A program made the position numbers and the translations under genes. DNA of 64,000 nt from Nocardia colli (GTDB lineage Bacteria; Actinomycetota; Actinomycetes; Mycobacteriales; Mycobacteriaceae): NCBI RefSeq assembly GCF_008704205.1, contig NZ_VXLC01000043.1, positions 19,691 through 83,690 on the forward strand. Direction: 5' to 3'. The notes beneath the pieces are model-generated. The model saw only the letters and a program-made list of their open reading frames with translations. It made no database searches and had not been told where the DNA came from. Shown in pieces: positions 16,315 through 24,239 of this stretch; within the stretch, counting starts at the first letter, position 1; every line of letters starts with the position of its first letter.

Positions 16315-17411
16315 TTGGTCAGTCCGAGCAGTGCGGCGGTCAGGCCGAAGTCGGGCCCGAAGTCCTGGATCTTGCCGGTCCGGCAGCCGTCCAGGCGCAT
16401 CTGCACCCGTTCGCAGAACACCGACAGCGCCTCGCCGTCGAGGACCGACTTGTCCAGCAGGCCGTGCAGGCGCAGCGCCTGATGTTCGCGGCTGGTCGCG
16501 TTGGCGAGGTTCTGGAAGAACAGCGGTGTGACGTCGGCGATTTCGGTGACCGATCGCGCGTTGGCCCGCATCTGACCGGTGAGCGTGGTGAATCTGGTCA
16601 GCGCACCCAGTAATTGCTCACGGTTGGTGCCGACCACGGTGGAGGTGTTGGTGACGAAGTCGTTGAGCTGCGTCAGCACAGCCTGCAACCCGGGTGCCTG
16701 ATCCCCCATCAGCTGCACCATTTCGGTGAGCCGGCCGCTGAAATCGCGTACGGTCTGGTCGTTTTCGGCGATGATCTGGGTGATCTCGTTGAGTTTCACG
16801 ATGGTGTTGGAGATCTGGTCGCCGTTGGCCAGGCTCACCTCGAACGCCGAGGACATCGCGTCGAGCGTTTCGCGCAGCTTGTCGCCGTTGCCGTCGAGCA
16901 GCGGGAACAGCACCCGGCTGGCCATCGGCCCGGTCTCGTTGTCGCCCTTCAACGCCCGGCCGAGCTGATCGAAATTGTCCAGGATGCGGTCGAGTTCGAC
17001 CGGAGTGCGGGTGTGTTCGAGCGGGATGTGCGCGCCGTCTGCCAGCACGGGTCCGTTGCCCTCGTAGGCGGGCGCGAGCTCGACGTGCCGGTTGGTGATC
17101 AGCTGCGGCGACACCAGCGCGGCGACCGCGCCGGCGGGCACCTTGACGTTCTTGTCGATGGACATAGTCACCTCGACATAGCTGCCCCTGGCGGTCACCG
17201 TGTCGACCTTGCCCACCGGGACGCCGAGGATCGCGACGTCGTTGCCCGCGTACAGGCCGGCCACGTTCTCGAAATCGGCGCTGATCCGCAGGTGTTCGCC
17301 GAGGTATTCCTCCGGCAGCGTGCTGAGGCTGTCCGGCAGCAGCGAGCAGCCGGAGGCCGTCGCCGCGGCCCAGCACAGCACCGCGGTTTTCCAGAAAGTA
17401 CCTATTTTCAT
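16311..17411 (-). CDS. mceD: Mce family protein MceD, with its own lipobox
   Basis: A 366-residue Mce subunit. The start at 17411 overlaps the mceC stop. The MCE domain (LRISADFENVAGLYAGNDVAILG) is followed by a long helical part and a Cys-bearing end (VFCERVQMRLDGC). Unlike the usual single-lipoprotein arrangement, the N-terminus here is also a signal peptide with a lipobox-like ATASGC (Cys at about residue 22). Both this protein and MceE may therefore be lipid-anchored. It sits fourth in the A-F order, so the D assignment is by position; family membership is certain. Confidence 0.85.
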   Translation of the reverse strand: MKIGTFWKTAVLCWAAATASGCSLLPDSLSTLPEEYLGEHLRISADFENVAGLYAGNDVAILGVPVGKVDTVTARGSYVEVTMSIDKNVKVPAGAVAALVSPQLITNRHVELAPAYEGNGPVLADGAHIPLEHTRTPVELDRILDNFDQLGRALKGDNETGPMASRVLFPLLDGNGDKLRETLDAMSSAFEVSLANGDQISNTIVKLNEITQIIAENDQTVRDFSGRLTEMVQLMGDQAPGLQAVLTQLNDFVTNTSTVVGTNREQLLGALTRFTTLTGQMRANARSVTEIADVTPLFFQNLANATSREHQALRLHGLLDKSVLDGEALSVFCERVQMRLDGCRTGKIQDFGPDFGLTAALLGLTK

Positions 17412-18433
17412 CAGTTGCACCCCTGTACCGCACCGGCGAAACACAGCCAGTTGTCCGGGAAGATCCACGGCGCCCACACGTCGCCGTAGGGGCCGTTGCC
17501 GAGCGCGTTGTTGAACTGCCGCAGGGCCACCGGCATGATTTCGTAGAGCGAGTCGAGGTTGTCCTTGTTCTTCTCCAGGCCCTCGGACATGGTGTTCAGG
17601 CTCTGGATCATCGGCCCGAGCTGATCGTTGTTCTCCAGGCCCATCTGCTGCAGCAGCCGGGACAGCTCGGCGACGTTGTCCAGCAACGACTTCAGCATGG
17701 TCTGGCGCTGCGCGACCGCGTTGCCGATCGCCTCGCCGCGGGTCAGCAGCAGCAACACGCTGTTGCGATTGTCCGACACCAGCTGCGAGACCTGATCCAT
17801 GCTCTTCAACAGCACGTCGACCTCGTCGCGACGATCGTTGATCACCTTGGCCAGCGCGCCGACGCTGTTCAGCGCCTCGACGGTGAGCTGCGGCGAGTCA
17901 CCCATCTGCCGGCTGAGCAGATCCAGCGACTGGCGCAGCTTGGCCGGATCGATCCGCTCGATGCGCTCGAACGACGACTTGTACACCGGATCCTGGATGA
18001 CCTTGCCGAGGTTGTACGGCACCGAGGTGTTCGCCAGCACGATCCGGCTGTCCGGCAACCCTTTTCCGTTGCCGGGCACCAACTCGACGTGCAGCTTGCC
18101 GAGAATGGTGGTCATCTTGATCGCCGCATGCGTGTCCGGGCCGAGCCGCAGATCCCGGCGAACCCGCAGGTCGACAACGACTTTCGCGCCGTCCAGCCGC
18201 ACCGCGCGCACCGTCCCCACCTCGATACCCGACACATCCACCGACGCACCTGCGCGCAGCCCGGCCGCCTGGGCGAACTCCGCCTGAATCGTCTTGTCCC
18301 CCAACCGAGCCTGCGACAAGGCGCTGGACCCGACCAGCAGCAGCACCACCGAACCCGCCGCCAGCAGACCCAGCCACAGCAGCCTGTTCCGCGGCAATCG
18401 GACCCGGCCGAACAGGGACCGCGCTCGTGTCAT
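17411..18433 (-). CDS. mceC: Mce family protein MceC
   Basis: A 340-residue Mce subunit. A basic N-terminus precedes a membrane segment (about residues 18-37, LLWLGLLAAGSVVLLLVG). The MCE domain follows (IQAEFAQAAGLRAGASVDVSG), then a helical tunnel-forming region and a Cys-containing end (NWLCFAGAVQGC). ATG 18433 overlaps the mceB stop and has GGAGGTG upstream. The stop overlaps the mceD start. Length and order are typical. Confidence 0.88.
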   Translation of the reverse strand: MTRARSLFGRVRLPRNRLLWLGLLAAGSVVLLLVGSSALSQARLGDKTIQAEFAQAAGLRAGASVDVSGIEVGTVRAVRLDGAKVVVDLRVRRDLRLGPDTHAAIKMTTILGKLHVELVPGNGKGLPDSRIVLANTSVPYNLGKVIQDPVYKSSFERIERIDPAKLRQSLDLLSRQMGDSPQLTVEALNSVGALAKVINDRRDEVDVLLKSMDQVSQLVSDNRNSVLLLLTRGEAIGNAVAQRQTMLKSLLDNVAELSRLLQQMGLENNDQLGPMIQSLNTMSEGLEKNKDNLDSLYEIMPVALRQFNNALGNGPYGDVWAPWIFPDNWLCFAGAVQGCN

Positions 18434-19455
18434 CACCGGCACACCTCCGATTGCGAATTGCCGCCGACCTGCGAGAACAGCCCGGGTGGCAGCAGCACGC
18501 CCCACAGCGAGACATCCAGTCGGCAGATGTAGGCATTGCCGTAGGCGCCATAACTGGTGAACCGGGCGATGCCGTTGAGCAGACTCGGCAGCTCGACGGC
18601 CGCCTGATCCAGCGACGCCCCGTTGAGCAGCAGCAGCGCCACCCCGCTCGTCGCATCGTTCTGTGCCCGCGCGATATTCGGCTTCACCTGGCCGATCAGC
18701 CGGGCCAGCGAGTCGGTCGAAGTGGCCACCTGATCGACCGAACCCTTCAACGACTCACCCTGCGCATAGAGCGACTCGACCAGCGAACGTGCCTGGGTGA
18801 TCAGCGTTTCCAGGTCGCCGCTGCGATGCGCCAGTCCGGCGATGACGCTGCTCAGGTTGCTGATCACGTCGCCGAGAATCTTGTCGCGCTGCCCGAACGT
18901 CCCCGCCAGCTCGGCGGCCTGGGTGATCAACGCGCTGAGCGAGACATTGTTGCCCTGTAGGGCCTGGATCAGGGTCTCCGACAGCGAGTTGATCTGATCC
19001 GGTTGCAGCACACTGAACAGCGGCTCGAACCCGGACAGCAGCGCGGACACGTCGAACGAGGGCTCGGTGCGCTCGAGCGGTATCGCCGAACCGGCCGCGA
19101 GCACCTGTCCATCGCCGGTGCCGGGGACGAGCGCGATATAGCGCTGCCCGATCAGGTTCTGGTAACGCACCAGCGCCTTGGTGGTGGTCGTGAGGTGCTG
19201 CCTGCGCTGGATCCGGAACTCGATGCGCGCACGGTAGTCGCCGTCGAAGTCGATCGCGTCCACCCGGCCGACCCGGACGCCGGCCATCCGGATGTCGTCG
19301 CCGACCCGCAGGCCGAGGACGTCGGAGAAGGTGGCGGAGTAGGAGTCGGTGTCGCCGGTGACCGAGCGCTGCAAGGTGGACCAGATCGTGTAGGTCAGCA
19401 CGATCGCGACGACGGCGAACAGGCTGAAGCCGAGCAGTGCCCTTCTCGATTTCAT
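18433..19455 (-). CDS. mceB: Mce family protein MceB
   Basis: A 340-residue Mce subunit with an N-terminal membrane anchor (about residues 7-27). The MCE domain includes YSATFSDVLGLRVGDDIRMAG, and the family's conserved LIGQRYIALVPG segment follows. A long helical region leads to a Cys-containing C-terminus. It begins 2 bases after mceA and shares its stop bases with the mceC start. Confidence 0.88.
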   Translation of the reverse strand: MKSRRALLGFSLFAVVAIVLTYTIWSTLQRSVTGDTDSYSATFSDVLGLRVGDDIRMAGVRVGRVDAIDFDGDYRARIEFRIQRRQHLTTTTKALVRYQNLIGQRYIALVPGTGDGQVLAAGSAIPLERTEPSFDVSALLSGFEPLFSVLQPDQINSLSETLIQALQGNNVSLSALITQAAELAGTFGQRDKILGDVISNLSSVIAGLAHRSGDLETLITQARSLVESLYAQGESLKGSVDQVATSTDSLARLIGQVKPNIARAQNDATSGVALLLLNGASLDQAAVELPSLLNGIARFTSYGAYGNAYICRLDVSLWGVLLPPGLFSQVGGNSQSEVCR

Positions 19456-19457
19456 GA

Positions 19458-20822
19458 TCAGCGACCGCCCTTGTCCGCCGGGGCGACCGAGCCGCCGGCC
19501 AGCAACGGCGACAACAGCAGATATTGCGCGGCGGTCGGCCTGCCGCCGACGATCGCCGCTACCGCCTCCGGGCCACGTAAACCGTTGGGCTCTACCGTGT
19601 TCGGTGCCGGGTCTTTAGCGGCGGCCGGTGCGGTGAGGCCGGGAATCATCGGAATACCCGGAATGGCAGGCAGTGTGGGCACGACCGGCGCGGGTCCCGC
19701 CGACTCCAACCACTTCGGCGTCATCTGAGCCGGGAATTCTTGTGGTGGTGCGGTTTCCGGAACCGACGAGCCACCACAGCGCGGCCCGGCCATGCTCCCG
19801 TAACGTGGGCAGTCCGCGGCCGTGTACTGCTGGAACGGGGTGAAGGACACGTCCATCTTCCAGATCATCTGGCGGCTCGGGCCGAAGCCGAACACCGAGC
19901 GCAACTTCTGTAGCGAGACATTGAGATTGGCCGCGGTCTGCTGCAATGCCTGCGGATCCTCGGCCAAGCTGCCGAAGAGTTCGCCGAGGCCGGAGACCAC
20001 TTCCTTGCCTGCGTCGGGATTGCGGGCGAACAGTGAATTCACCGAGTCGACCGCCCCACTCGCGTTGGTCAGCAGCGCGACCAGCTGGTCCCGGCGTTCG
20101 GTGAGCGTGCGGGCGGTGGTCACCGACTCCGACAGCACCCCGACCAGATCGGGCGCGGACACGCTCAATGCCGTTGCGGCGCGACCGAGATTGCCCAGCA
20201 GGTCGCCGATCCCCGGAATGGCATGCATCTGAGTGAGCCAGAGATCCAAGCGCTCGATGGTGGACCCGGGCACGCGCACGGACGGGTCGAGCGCGTCGGC
20301 CAGCGTCGCGAGCACCCGGCCCAGCTTCTCCGGCTGGATGTGGTCGAGCACGTCGCGCAGCACGCTGAGCGTGGTCTGCAACTGAACGGTGCCCTCGCTG
20401 GTGTCCTCGGGGATTTCCGCACCGGCGCGCAGCGTCTGGGTGGTGTGCCCGTTGTCGACGAGTTCGATCGCGGTCACGCCGAAGATGTTGTTCGGGATGA
20501 CCCTGGCCGTCACCGCCGCCGGAATCATCGCCGCGACAGCCGGTTTCAGGTCGATCTCAGCGCGCTGGCGCTCGCCCTTGGCGACCACCTCCACGTCGGC
20601 CACCGAGCCGACGATCATGCCGCGGAACTTCACGTCGGCGTGTTCGGGCAGCCCGTCGCCGGTGCTGGTGAGCAGGGCGACCACGCCTACTTTGTCCTCG
20701 AAACGACCGGTATAGCGCAGCCCGAGCAGGAACAACAACAGCAACAGCACCGTGGTGAGCGCGATGCCGGCCAGCGAGAGCTGACGCGCGCTCGGCCCGC
20801 GGCCACTGGGATCGATGATCAT
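19458..20822 (-). CDS. mceA: Mce family protein MceA
   Basis: A 454-residue Mce subunit, the longest of the six. The start at 20822 was chosen for its AGGGGG site and its position 8 bases after yrbEB; longer readings would run into that gene. An N-terminal membrane segment (about residues 16-34) precedes the MCE domain (GLPEHADVKFRGMIVGSVADV). A helical region follows, then a Pro/Ala-rich low-complexity C-terminus of about 90 residues. Such tails are common in MceA proteins and probably lie in the outer envelope. Confidence 0.88.
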   Translation of the reverse strand: MIIDPSGRGPSARQLSLAGIALTTVLLLLLFLLGLRYTGRFEDKVGVVALLTSTGDGLPEHADVKFRGMIVGSVADVEVVAKGERQRAEIDLKPAVAAMIPAAVTARVIPNNIFGVTAIELVDNGHTTQTLRAGAEIPEDTSEGTVQLQTTLSVLRDVLDHIQPEKLGRVLATLADALDPSVRVPGSTIERLDLWLTQMHAIPGIGDLLGNLGRAATALSVSAPDLVGVLSESVTTARTLTERRDQLVALLTNASGAVDSVNSLFARNPDAGKEVVSGLGELFGSLAEDPQALQQTAANLNVSLQKLRSVFGFGPSRQMIWKMDVSFTPFQQYTAADCPRYGSMAGPRCGGSSVPETAPPQEFPAQMTPKWLESAGPAPVVPTLPAIPGIPMIPGLTAPAAAKDPAPNTVEPNGLRGPEAVAAIVGGRPTAAQYLLLSPLLAGGSVAPADKGGR

Positions 20823-20830
20823 CGCGCCCC

Positions 20831-21694
20831 CTATCCCGAGATCCGGAAGCCGGGATCGATGCCCCAGATCGCCAGCGTGAGAAACAGATTCGCGAACACC
20901 ATGACGACGATCACCATCTTGATCGCGCGCCCCGCCGCCTGCCCGACCCCTTCCGGCCCGCCGGTCGCGACGTAGCCGTAGTAGCACTGCAAGAACGTCG
21001 AAATCATCACGAACACCACCACTTTGAGCACCGAGTAGAAAACGTCGGCGCCGTTGAGGAATTGGAAGAAGTAGTGGTCATAGGTGCCCGCGGAGGTGCC
21101 GCCGAGGAACAGCACCGACAGCTTGGTCATCAGGTACGCGACCGCGAGACCGACGCTGTAGAGCGGGACGATGGTCAGCGTCGCGGCGATCATCCTGGTC
21201 GTGATCAGGTACGGAAGCGGCCGGATGGCAATGGATTCCAGCGCGTCGATCTCCTCGGAGATCCGCATCGCGCCGAGCTGCGCGGTGAATCGGCAGCCCG
21301 CCTGGATGGCGAACGCCAAAGTCGCCAGGATCGGGCCGATCTCGCGCGTGGTGGCGAATCCCGAGATCGCCCCGGTCAGCGGGTTCATCGTGAGCAGGTT
21401 CAGCGCGGTGTAGGACTCCATGCCGACGGTGATCCCGCCGAATCCGCACAGGATGACCACCACGCCGACGGTGCCGCCGCCGACGATCAGCGACCCGTTG
21501 CCCCAGCCCACATCAGCGGTCAGCCGTAGCACTTCCTTGCGATAGTGCTTGAGCACGAACGGTATTGCCACGACCGCCGCGACGAAGGTGATGGCCTGAT
21601 GACCGAGCCGCTGATTGGCCCGCACCGGCCCGCGGATCGCGCCGCCGACGACCTTGAACGGCTGCAATGCCGGTGGCGTATAGCGCGAGCCCAT
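20831..21694 (-). CDS. yrbEB: YrbE/MlaE-family permease B of the Mce importer
   Basis: A 287-residue integral membrane permease with about five hydrophobic segments. The coupling-helix motif contacting the ATPase is visible as SEEIDALESIAIRP, the YrbE equivalent of the EExDA motif. It pairs with YrbEA to form the inner-membrane channel. The ATPase (MceG/MlaF) is not in the window, as usual for actinomycetes. The start is one base after the yrbEA stop. Confidence 0.9.
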   Translation of the reverse strand: MGSRYTPPALQPFKVVGGAIRGPVRANQRLGHQAITFVAAVVAIPFVLKHYRKEVLRLTADVGWGNGSLIVGGGTVGVVVILCGFGGITVGMESYTALNLLTMNPLTGAISGFATTREIGPILATLAFAIQAGCRFTAQLGAMRISEEIDALESIAIRPLPYLITTRMIAATLTIVPLYSVGLAVAYLMTKLSVLFLGGTSAGTYDHYFFQFLNGADVFYSVLKVVVFVMISTFLQCYYGYVATGGPEGVGQAAGRAIKMVIVVMVFANLFLTLAIWGIDPGFRISG

Positions 21695-21695
21695 G

Positions 21696-22550
21696 TCAGA
21701 GCACCTTCGCCGGGAACAGCGTGTTGTAGACCTGCGTGATGATGATGTTGGTGGCGAACAGCATCAGCGCCGAATTGACCACCGCCGCGTTCACCGAATT
21801 CGCCACGCCGCCGGGCCCGCCCTTGGTGTGCAGGCCGATGTCGCAGGCGATGATCGCGGTGAGCGCACCGAAGATCGCGGCCTTCAGCAGCGCGACGATC
21901 AGGTCGTTCGCGACGGCGAACGAGGCGAACGTGCTGATGAACGTGCCCGAAGTGCCGCCCTGCGCATAGACATTGAACAGATAGCCGGTGGCGAAGCCGA
22001 CGAACACCACGAAGCCGCACAGCAGCATGCTCACCAGCACCGCGGCCGCCAGCCGCGGCGCGACCAGCCTGCGGATCGGATCGACGCCCATCACCATCAT
22101 GGCGTCGATCTCCTCCCTGATCGTGCGCGAGCCGAGGTCGGCGCAGATGGCCGAGCCGACCGCGCCGGCGATCATCAGCGAGGTGACCAGCGGCGCGCCC
22201 TGGCGGATGATGCCGAGGCCGCTGACCGCGCCGATGAAGGTGGTCGCGCCGACCTGACTCACCAACGCGCCCAACTGAATCGAGACCACCACCGCCACCG
22301 GGATCGCGACGAACACCGTCGGCGCGGCGGAGACGCTGGCCATGAACGCGCACTGCTTGATGAATTCCTGGAACGGGAACCGGCGGGTGAGGATCGCGCG
22401 CAGCATCTCCAGCACGGCGTCGCGGCCCAGCTTCACCTGCCTGCCCAGCGTCTCCAGCGACCGCTGCGGGTGCCGCTGCCACAGACCCCGGAGGTCGTCG
22501 ACGGCCCGCTCCAGATCGGTCCGCTCCGGCGGTCGCTCGGTGGTGGTCAC
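21696..22550 (-). CDS. yrbEA: YrbE/MlaE-family permease A of the Mce importer
   Basis: A 284-residue permease. Its start is GTG 22550 with an AGGCAGGA site. The N-terminal about 60 residues are cytosolic and helical, followed by several membrane segments. The coupling motif REEIDAMMVMGVDP is present. Genes for the two permeases always precede mceA-F in actinobacterial mce operons, as here. It probably works with YrbEB as a heterodimer. Confidence 0.9.
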   Translation of the reverse strand: MTTTERPPERTDLERAVDDLRGLWQRHPQRSLETLGRQVKLGRDAVLEMLRAILTRRFPFQEFIKQCAFMASVSAAPTVFVAIPVAVVVSIQLGALVSQVGATTFIGAVSGLGIIRQGAPLVTSLMIAGAVGSAICADLGSRTIREEIDAMMVMGVDPIRRLVAPRLAAAVLVSMLLCGFVVFVGFATGYLFNVYAQGGTSGTFISTFASFAVANDLIVALLKAAIFGALTAIIACDIGLHTKGGPGGVANSVNAAVVNSALMLFATNIIITQVYNTLFPAKVL

Positions 22551-22569
22551 TCGTTCCTGCCTCTCCGGG

Positions 22570-22770
22570 TCACGCGGTGCCGCTCAACTGCCGCTGCAGC
22601 AGCACGAGGAGGTAGCCGACGACGGCGACGCCCGCCACGAGGGTGCTCAGCACAGCCAGCCACAGGCCGAACCGCAGCACCGGATTGACCCGTGTGCGCC
22701 CACCCAGGACCTTCACCCCGATCACCACGATGTCGATGAGCCAGACCAAGATCATCATCAGGTCATGCAC
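22570..22770 (-). CDS. Small membrane protein at the head of the mce operon (66 residues)
   Basis: I do not recognise the family. It has two hydrophobic segments (about residues 4-20 and 34-58) around a basic loop (GGRTRVNP), so it is a predicted two-helix membrane protein. The start is GTG 22770. The gene overlaps the preceding small gene by 13 bases and is 19 bases before yrbEA, so it is clearly part of the operon. A role in assembly or regulation of the importer is inferred from position only. Confidence 0.7.
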   Translation of the reverse strand: MHDLMMILVWLIDIVVIGVKVLGGRTRVNPVLRFGLWLAVLSTLVAGVAVVGYLLVLLQRQLSGTA

Positions 22771-22982
22771 ACATTCGAGAAGGTGAGCACGGGCCAGCAG
22801 ACGATCGAGCCCAGGAACGAGATGACCACGTCGATGCCGTGCATGTTCCGTAGCTGGCTGGTGTGCGTGAGTGTCCAGATGACACCGATCAACCCGTACG
22901 GGATGCCGAGAATGATCAGCGTCCCGAGGAACTCCGAGACTTTCATCTCGTAGCTGAATATCCGATCCAGCCTCTTGAGCAT
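22758..22982 (-). CDS. Small membrane protein, first gene of the mce operon (74 residues)
   Basis: The family is not recognised. ATG 22982 has an AAAGGA site at good spacing. The N-terminus is basic (MLKRLDRIFSYE), and two hydrophobic stretches follow (about residues 18-38 and 50-70). It is the first gene downstream of the regulatory region that carries the shared operator motif. The two small proteins may form a pair, since their genes overlap. Confidence 0.7.
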   Translation of the reverse strand: MLKRLDRIFSYEMKVSEFLGTLIILGIPYGLIGVIWTLTHTSQLRNMHGIDVVISFLGSIVCWPVLTFSNVCMT

Positions 22983-23091
22983 GCGCGTCCTTTCGCGTGC
23001 CGGTCGAAACGACCGGACGCCCACGGCAGGCCCCGAACCGGGATCCGCCGTTGGATCCTTCCCGGACGCCTCACGGTCCGGTATGGGCCCG

Positions 23092-23122
23092 TATGTTACG
23101 CACGATTCCGCACATTGCGGAA
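23092..23122. promoter_or_regulatory. Probable control region of the mce operon (shared motif plus 17-bp palindrome)
   Basis: TATGTTACGC-N3-ATTCC (23092-23109) matches the element at 12013. Overlapping it is the perfect palindrome TTCCGCA-CAT-TGCGGAA (23106-23122). On the minus strand TAACAT (23098-23093) could be the -10 of the mce promoter, with the palindrome between -35 and -10. The divergent oxygenase begins 152 bases to the right, so one site may control both. A repressor role is inferred. Confidence 0.6.
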
Positions 23123-23273
23123 CCCTTTCGCAGACATTCACAGCCAGACAGCCAGGAATATCCCCATGCAGTCCCACCCGTTGACGCGAGGGGTCGCACG
23201 CACCTAAGTTATCAATAGTTCACAGGTTGTTCACGCCCTGCGGAGTCGATTCCGGACCCGAAAGGACTCCCTC

Positions 23274-24176
23274 ATGACCGCCGCCGCTCACCCCTCGGAA
23301 CAGGCCATCCCGCTGTCGAAGGACCAGACCCGGATCCACATCGGCACCGCTCACCGCCCGATCACCAAACGCGCGATCAAGCTGACCGACGCGCTGGACT
23401 TCTGGTCCTTCGCCGGCGCGGCGGCCAATGTCGCGATGCAGATGGCCCGGCCCGGCGTCGGCTACGGCGTCGCGGAGAGCAAGGTCGAGTCCGGGTCCTT
23501 GATGCGGCATCCGTGGAAGCGTGCCCGCACCACCACGCAGTATCTGGCCGTCGCCATTCTCGGCACCGACGCGGAGCGGCTCGCCTATCGCGAGGCAGTG
23601 AATGTCGCGCACCGGCAAGTACATTCGGCGCCGGGCGCACCGGTGAAGTACAACGCATTCGACCGGAATCTCCAATTATGGGTCGCCGCTTGCCTGTACA
23701 TCGGCTTCGAGGACACTTACCAACTGCTGCAAGGCCGGATGAGTGACGAGCAGGCCGAGGCGTTCTATGTGTCGTCCTCGACGCTGGGCACCACCTTGCA
23801 GGTCACCGAGGAGATGTGGCCCGCCACCCGGGCGGAATTCGATCAGTACTGGAACGAGGCCTGCGCGCAGGTCTCGATCGACGAATACGTGCGCGGCTAC
23901 CTGGACGACCTGCTGAACCTGCGGATGATCCACTGGTATCTGCGGTTGCCGTTCCGAAACCTGTTGAAATTCCTCACCATCGGATTCCTCGCGCCGATTT
24001 TCCGCGAACAACTCCGGGTCGAATGGACCGCCGCCGATCAGCGGCGCTTCGAGCATCTGTTCGTGTTCGTCGCCTTCGTCAACCGGTTCATCCCGCGCTT
24101 CCTGCGGCACGGCGGAACCCACAGCCTGATGGCGGATGTGCGCCGCCGAATCCGCAAGCAGGAGAACCTCCTCTGA
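23274..24176 (+). CDS. Oxygenase MpaB family protein (DUF2236)
   Basis: A 300-residue protein of the family that includes fungal MpaB and the bacterial rubber oxygenase Lcp. These are haem-associated oxygenases that cleave or modify isoprenoid or terpenoid chains. Visible family landmarks are an early SFAGAAANVAMQMARPGVGYG segment, the His-bearing NVAHRQVH, the helix LWVAACLYIGFEDTY, and YWNEACAQV. No signal peptide is seen. ATG 23274 follows an AAAGGA site. It is divergent from the mce operon with 291 bases between them, which suggests a lipid or terpenoid substrate linked to import. The substrate is unknown. Confidence 0.85.
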   Translation: MTAAAHPSEQAIPLSKDQTRIHIGTAHRPITKRAIKLTDALDFWSFAGAAANVAMQMARPGVGYGVAESKVESGSLMRHPWKRARTTTQYLAVAILGTDAERLAYREAVNVAHRQVHSAPGAPVKYNAFDRNLQLWVAACLYIGFEDTYQLLQGRMSDEQAEAFYVSSSTLGTTLQVTEEMWPATRAEFDQYWNEACAQVSIDEYVRGYLDDLLNLRMIHWYLRLPFRNLLKFLTIGFLAPIFREQLRVEWTAADQRRFEHLFVFVAFVNRFIPRFLRHGGTHSLMADVRRRIRKQENLL

Positions 24177-24187
24177 GCGACATGACA

Positions 24188-24220
24188 CCGCCGTCCGGAC
24201 GCTGAGCGCCCGGACGGCGG
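24188..24220. terminator. Bidirectional hairpin terminator between convergent genes
   Basis: A perfect 11-bp GC stem (CCGCCGTCCGG / CCGGACGGCGG) with an 11-base loop that can pair further. It lies between the stops of the oxygenase (24176) and the serine hydrolase (24240). There is no T-run. Confidence 0.75.
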
Positions 24221-24239
24221 AGACCCCTCGAGGAAAGCC

